A DNA stretch of 5,283 nt from NCBI GenBank assembly GCA_947177375.1, contig CAMWUF010000097.1, positions 1 to 5,283 of the forward strand, in the 5' to 3' direction. The notes beneath the pieces were generated by a model. The model worked only from the letters and a program-made list of their open reading frames with translations. It was not told where the DNA came from and searched no databases. Numbering within the stretch: the first letter of the stretch is position 1; each line of letters starts with the position of its first letter. This document shows positions 4,070-5,283 of this stretch, one piece after another. Origin of the DNA: an uncultured Ruminococcus sp. Lineage in GTDB: Bacteria; Bacillota; Clostridia; Oscillospirales; Ruminococcaceae. The position numbers and the translations under genes are program-made.

Positions 4070-5283
4070 ATGTTGTTATCAAAATTACTAGAACACAGAG
4101 TTGTGACAAGTTTGGAAGACAGGGAAATTACAAGCATTACAGACGATAATCGCAAAATTCAGGAAAATTGTTTGTTTGTTTGTATCAAAGGCGGAAATTT
4201 TGATGGGCATACTGTTGCAAAACAAGCTCTTGAAAAAGGTGCCTATGCTGTTGTGGTAGAACGTGATTTAGGACTTGGTGAAAAGCAAATTTTAGTAGAT
4301 GATACAAGAGCTTTTTACGGTGCATTATGTGCAACTTGGTTTGACCACCCTGAACGCAAAATGAAATTTATTGGCGTAACTGGTACAAATGGCAAGACAA
4401 CTATTACAAATGTGATTAAATATATTTTAACACAAAATAATTATAAAGTCGGTTTAATCGGGACGATTCAAAATGAAATCGGTGATGAGATTATTCATAC
4501 AGATAATACCACACCTATGGTATTTGAATTAATGCAGTTATATAACAGAATGTATCAAGCAGGCTGTGATTTTGTTGTTATGGAAGTGTCATCTTTTGGA
4601 TTGGTGCAAAAAAGAATTGGCTTAACGCATTTTGATATTGCTGTATTTACAAATTTAACACAAGACCATTTGGATTATCATGAAACAATGGAAAATTATT
4701 ATCAAGCTAAAAAAATGCTATTTGATGTCTGTGATAAAGCAATTATTAATATTAATGATGATTATGGCAAAAGATTATTTTCTGAAATTACTTGTGAAAA
4801 GTATAGTTATGGCAATACAGGAAATTATGCATATCAGCCGATTTCAGTCAAGGCAAACGGTACTAAATTTTTATTAAATCAATTAGAAATTGCTATGCAA
4901 ATGACAGGTTATTTTAATATTGCGAATGCAACAGCTAGTTATGCAGTTTGTAGACTGTTAGGCTTAGAAAATGAAAATATTTTGCCGTATTTGCAGACTT
5001 GTGCAGGCGTAAAAGGACGTTGTGAAGTGATTCCAACAGGAAAAGATTTTTCAGTTATCTGTGATTATGCTCATACACCAGACGCATTAGAAAATATTTT
5101 AGAAAATGTCAAGCTTTATACAGAACATAAATTAATTTGCTTATTCGGTTGTGGCGGAAATCGTGACAAAACAAAACGTCCTCTTATGGCACAAGCGTCT
5201 GCAAAATTTGCAGATAAATTAATTGTAACTTCGGATAATCCCCGTGATGAGAATCCAGAAGCAATTATTGCAGATATTTTAAC
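4070..5283 (+). CDS. murE: UDP-MurNAc-tripeptide synthetase MurE, partial (3' end beyond window)
   Basis: Cytoplasmic ATP-dependent Mur ligase that adds the third residue to UDP-MurNAc-L-Ala-D-Glu. The frame is open from ATG 4070 to the edge (404 codons, no internal stop), so about 80-95 residues are missing relative to the usual 480-500. Motifs: UDP-binding N-terminal domain with ITDDNR (23-28) and LFVCIKGGNFDGH (35-47); ATP loop GVTGTNGKTT (102-111, K109); TTPMVFEL; MEVSSFGL (171-178), where F176 replaces the usual His of EVSSH; FTNLTQDHLDYH (193-204); YYQAK (210-214), whose K214 corresponds to the carbamoylated Lys; GRCE (316-319); DYAHTPDAL (332-340); FGCGGNRDKTKRPLM (359-373); and DNPR (389-392). 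DNPR marks meso-diaminopimelate-adding MurE, unlike the DNPA-type motif of lysine-adding enzymes. It is probably cotranscribed with spoVD, 33 nt upstream. Confidence 0.93.
   Translation, partial: MLLSKLLEHRVVTSLEDREITSITDDNRKIQENCLFVCIKGGNFDGHTVAKQALEKGAYAVVVERDLGLGEKQILVDDTRAFYGALCATWFDHPERKMKFIGVTGTNGKTTITNVIKYILTQNNYKVGLIGTIQNEIGDEIIHTDNTTPMVFELMQLYNRMYQAGCDFVVMEVSSFGLVQKRIGLTHFDIAVFTNLTQDHLDYHETMENYYQAKKMLFDVCDKAIININDDYGKRLFSEITCEKYSYGNTGNYAYQPISVKANGTKFLLNQLEIAMQMTGYFNIANATASYAVCRLLGLENENILPYLQTCAGVKGRCEVIPTGKDFSVICDYAHTPDALENILENVKLYTEHKLICLFGCGGNRDKTKRPLMAQASAKFADKLIVTSDNPRDENPEAIIADIL

Noticed and set aside
4680..4877. 65-codon plus-strand open frame
   Set aside because: It lies in a different frame wholly inside murE, whose own frame runs unbroken with all motifs.

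Overview
The window is a piece of the division and cell wall (dcw) cluster of a low-GC Gram-positive bacterium. All genes lie on the plus strand: rsmH, ftsL, a spoVD-type class B penicillin-binding protein gene, then the first 404 codons of murE, which runs off the right edge. The AT-rich sequence, strong AGGAGG-type ribosome binding sites, a TTG start codon, the Cys-rich Firmicutes-type C-terminus of RsmH and the PASTA-containing PBP all point to Clostridia, probably Oscillospiraceae/Ruminococcus-like. That taxonomic guess is inference from style of sequence, not from a search.

Layout. Bases 1-169 hold no gene. They carry two candidate sigma-A promoters, the nearer one with an extended -10, a 10-bp-phased direct repeat and a small GNRA-loop hairpin at the predicted 5' end of the mRNA, then a strong RBS. 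There is no mraZ in these bases, so rsmH looks like the first gene of its transcript. rsmH (170-1099) and ftsL (1119-1499) are 19 nt apart. Next comes a 206-nt gap (1500-1705) rich in RNA structure: a 6-bp hairpin, a 13-bp hairpin, a short reading frame that could encode a 13-residue leader peptide, and a textbook intrinsic terminator (1623-1662). spoVD (1706-4036) starts from TTG behind a good RBS, and murE (4070 to the edge) follows after 33 nt.

How the genes work together. RsmH tunes the ribosomal P site by methylating 16S rRNA. FtsL is a bitopic septal protein that in other bacteria works with DivIC/FtsB and with a septal transpeptidase. The SpoVD/FtsI-family PBP cross-links peptidoglycan at the septum or spore cortex. 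MurE adds the third stem-peptide residue to the precursor; its DNPR motif predicts meso-diaminopimelate.

The genes themselves are ordinary. The least explained part is the ftsL-spoVD gap, which resembles a conditional terminator (attenuator) inside a cell wall operon. Protein-level points worth checking are a SpoVD-like Cys pair with exact 19-residue spacing combined with two PASTA domains, and a Phe in place of the usual His in the MurE EVSSH motif. I see no mobile element, CRISPR array, tRNA or rRNA, and I do not claim a new multi-gene system.
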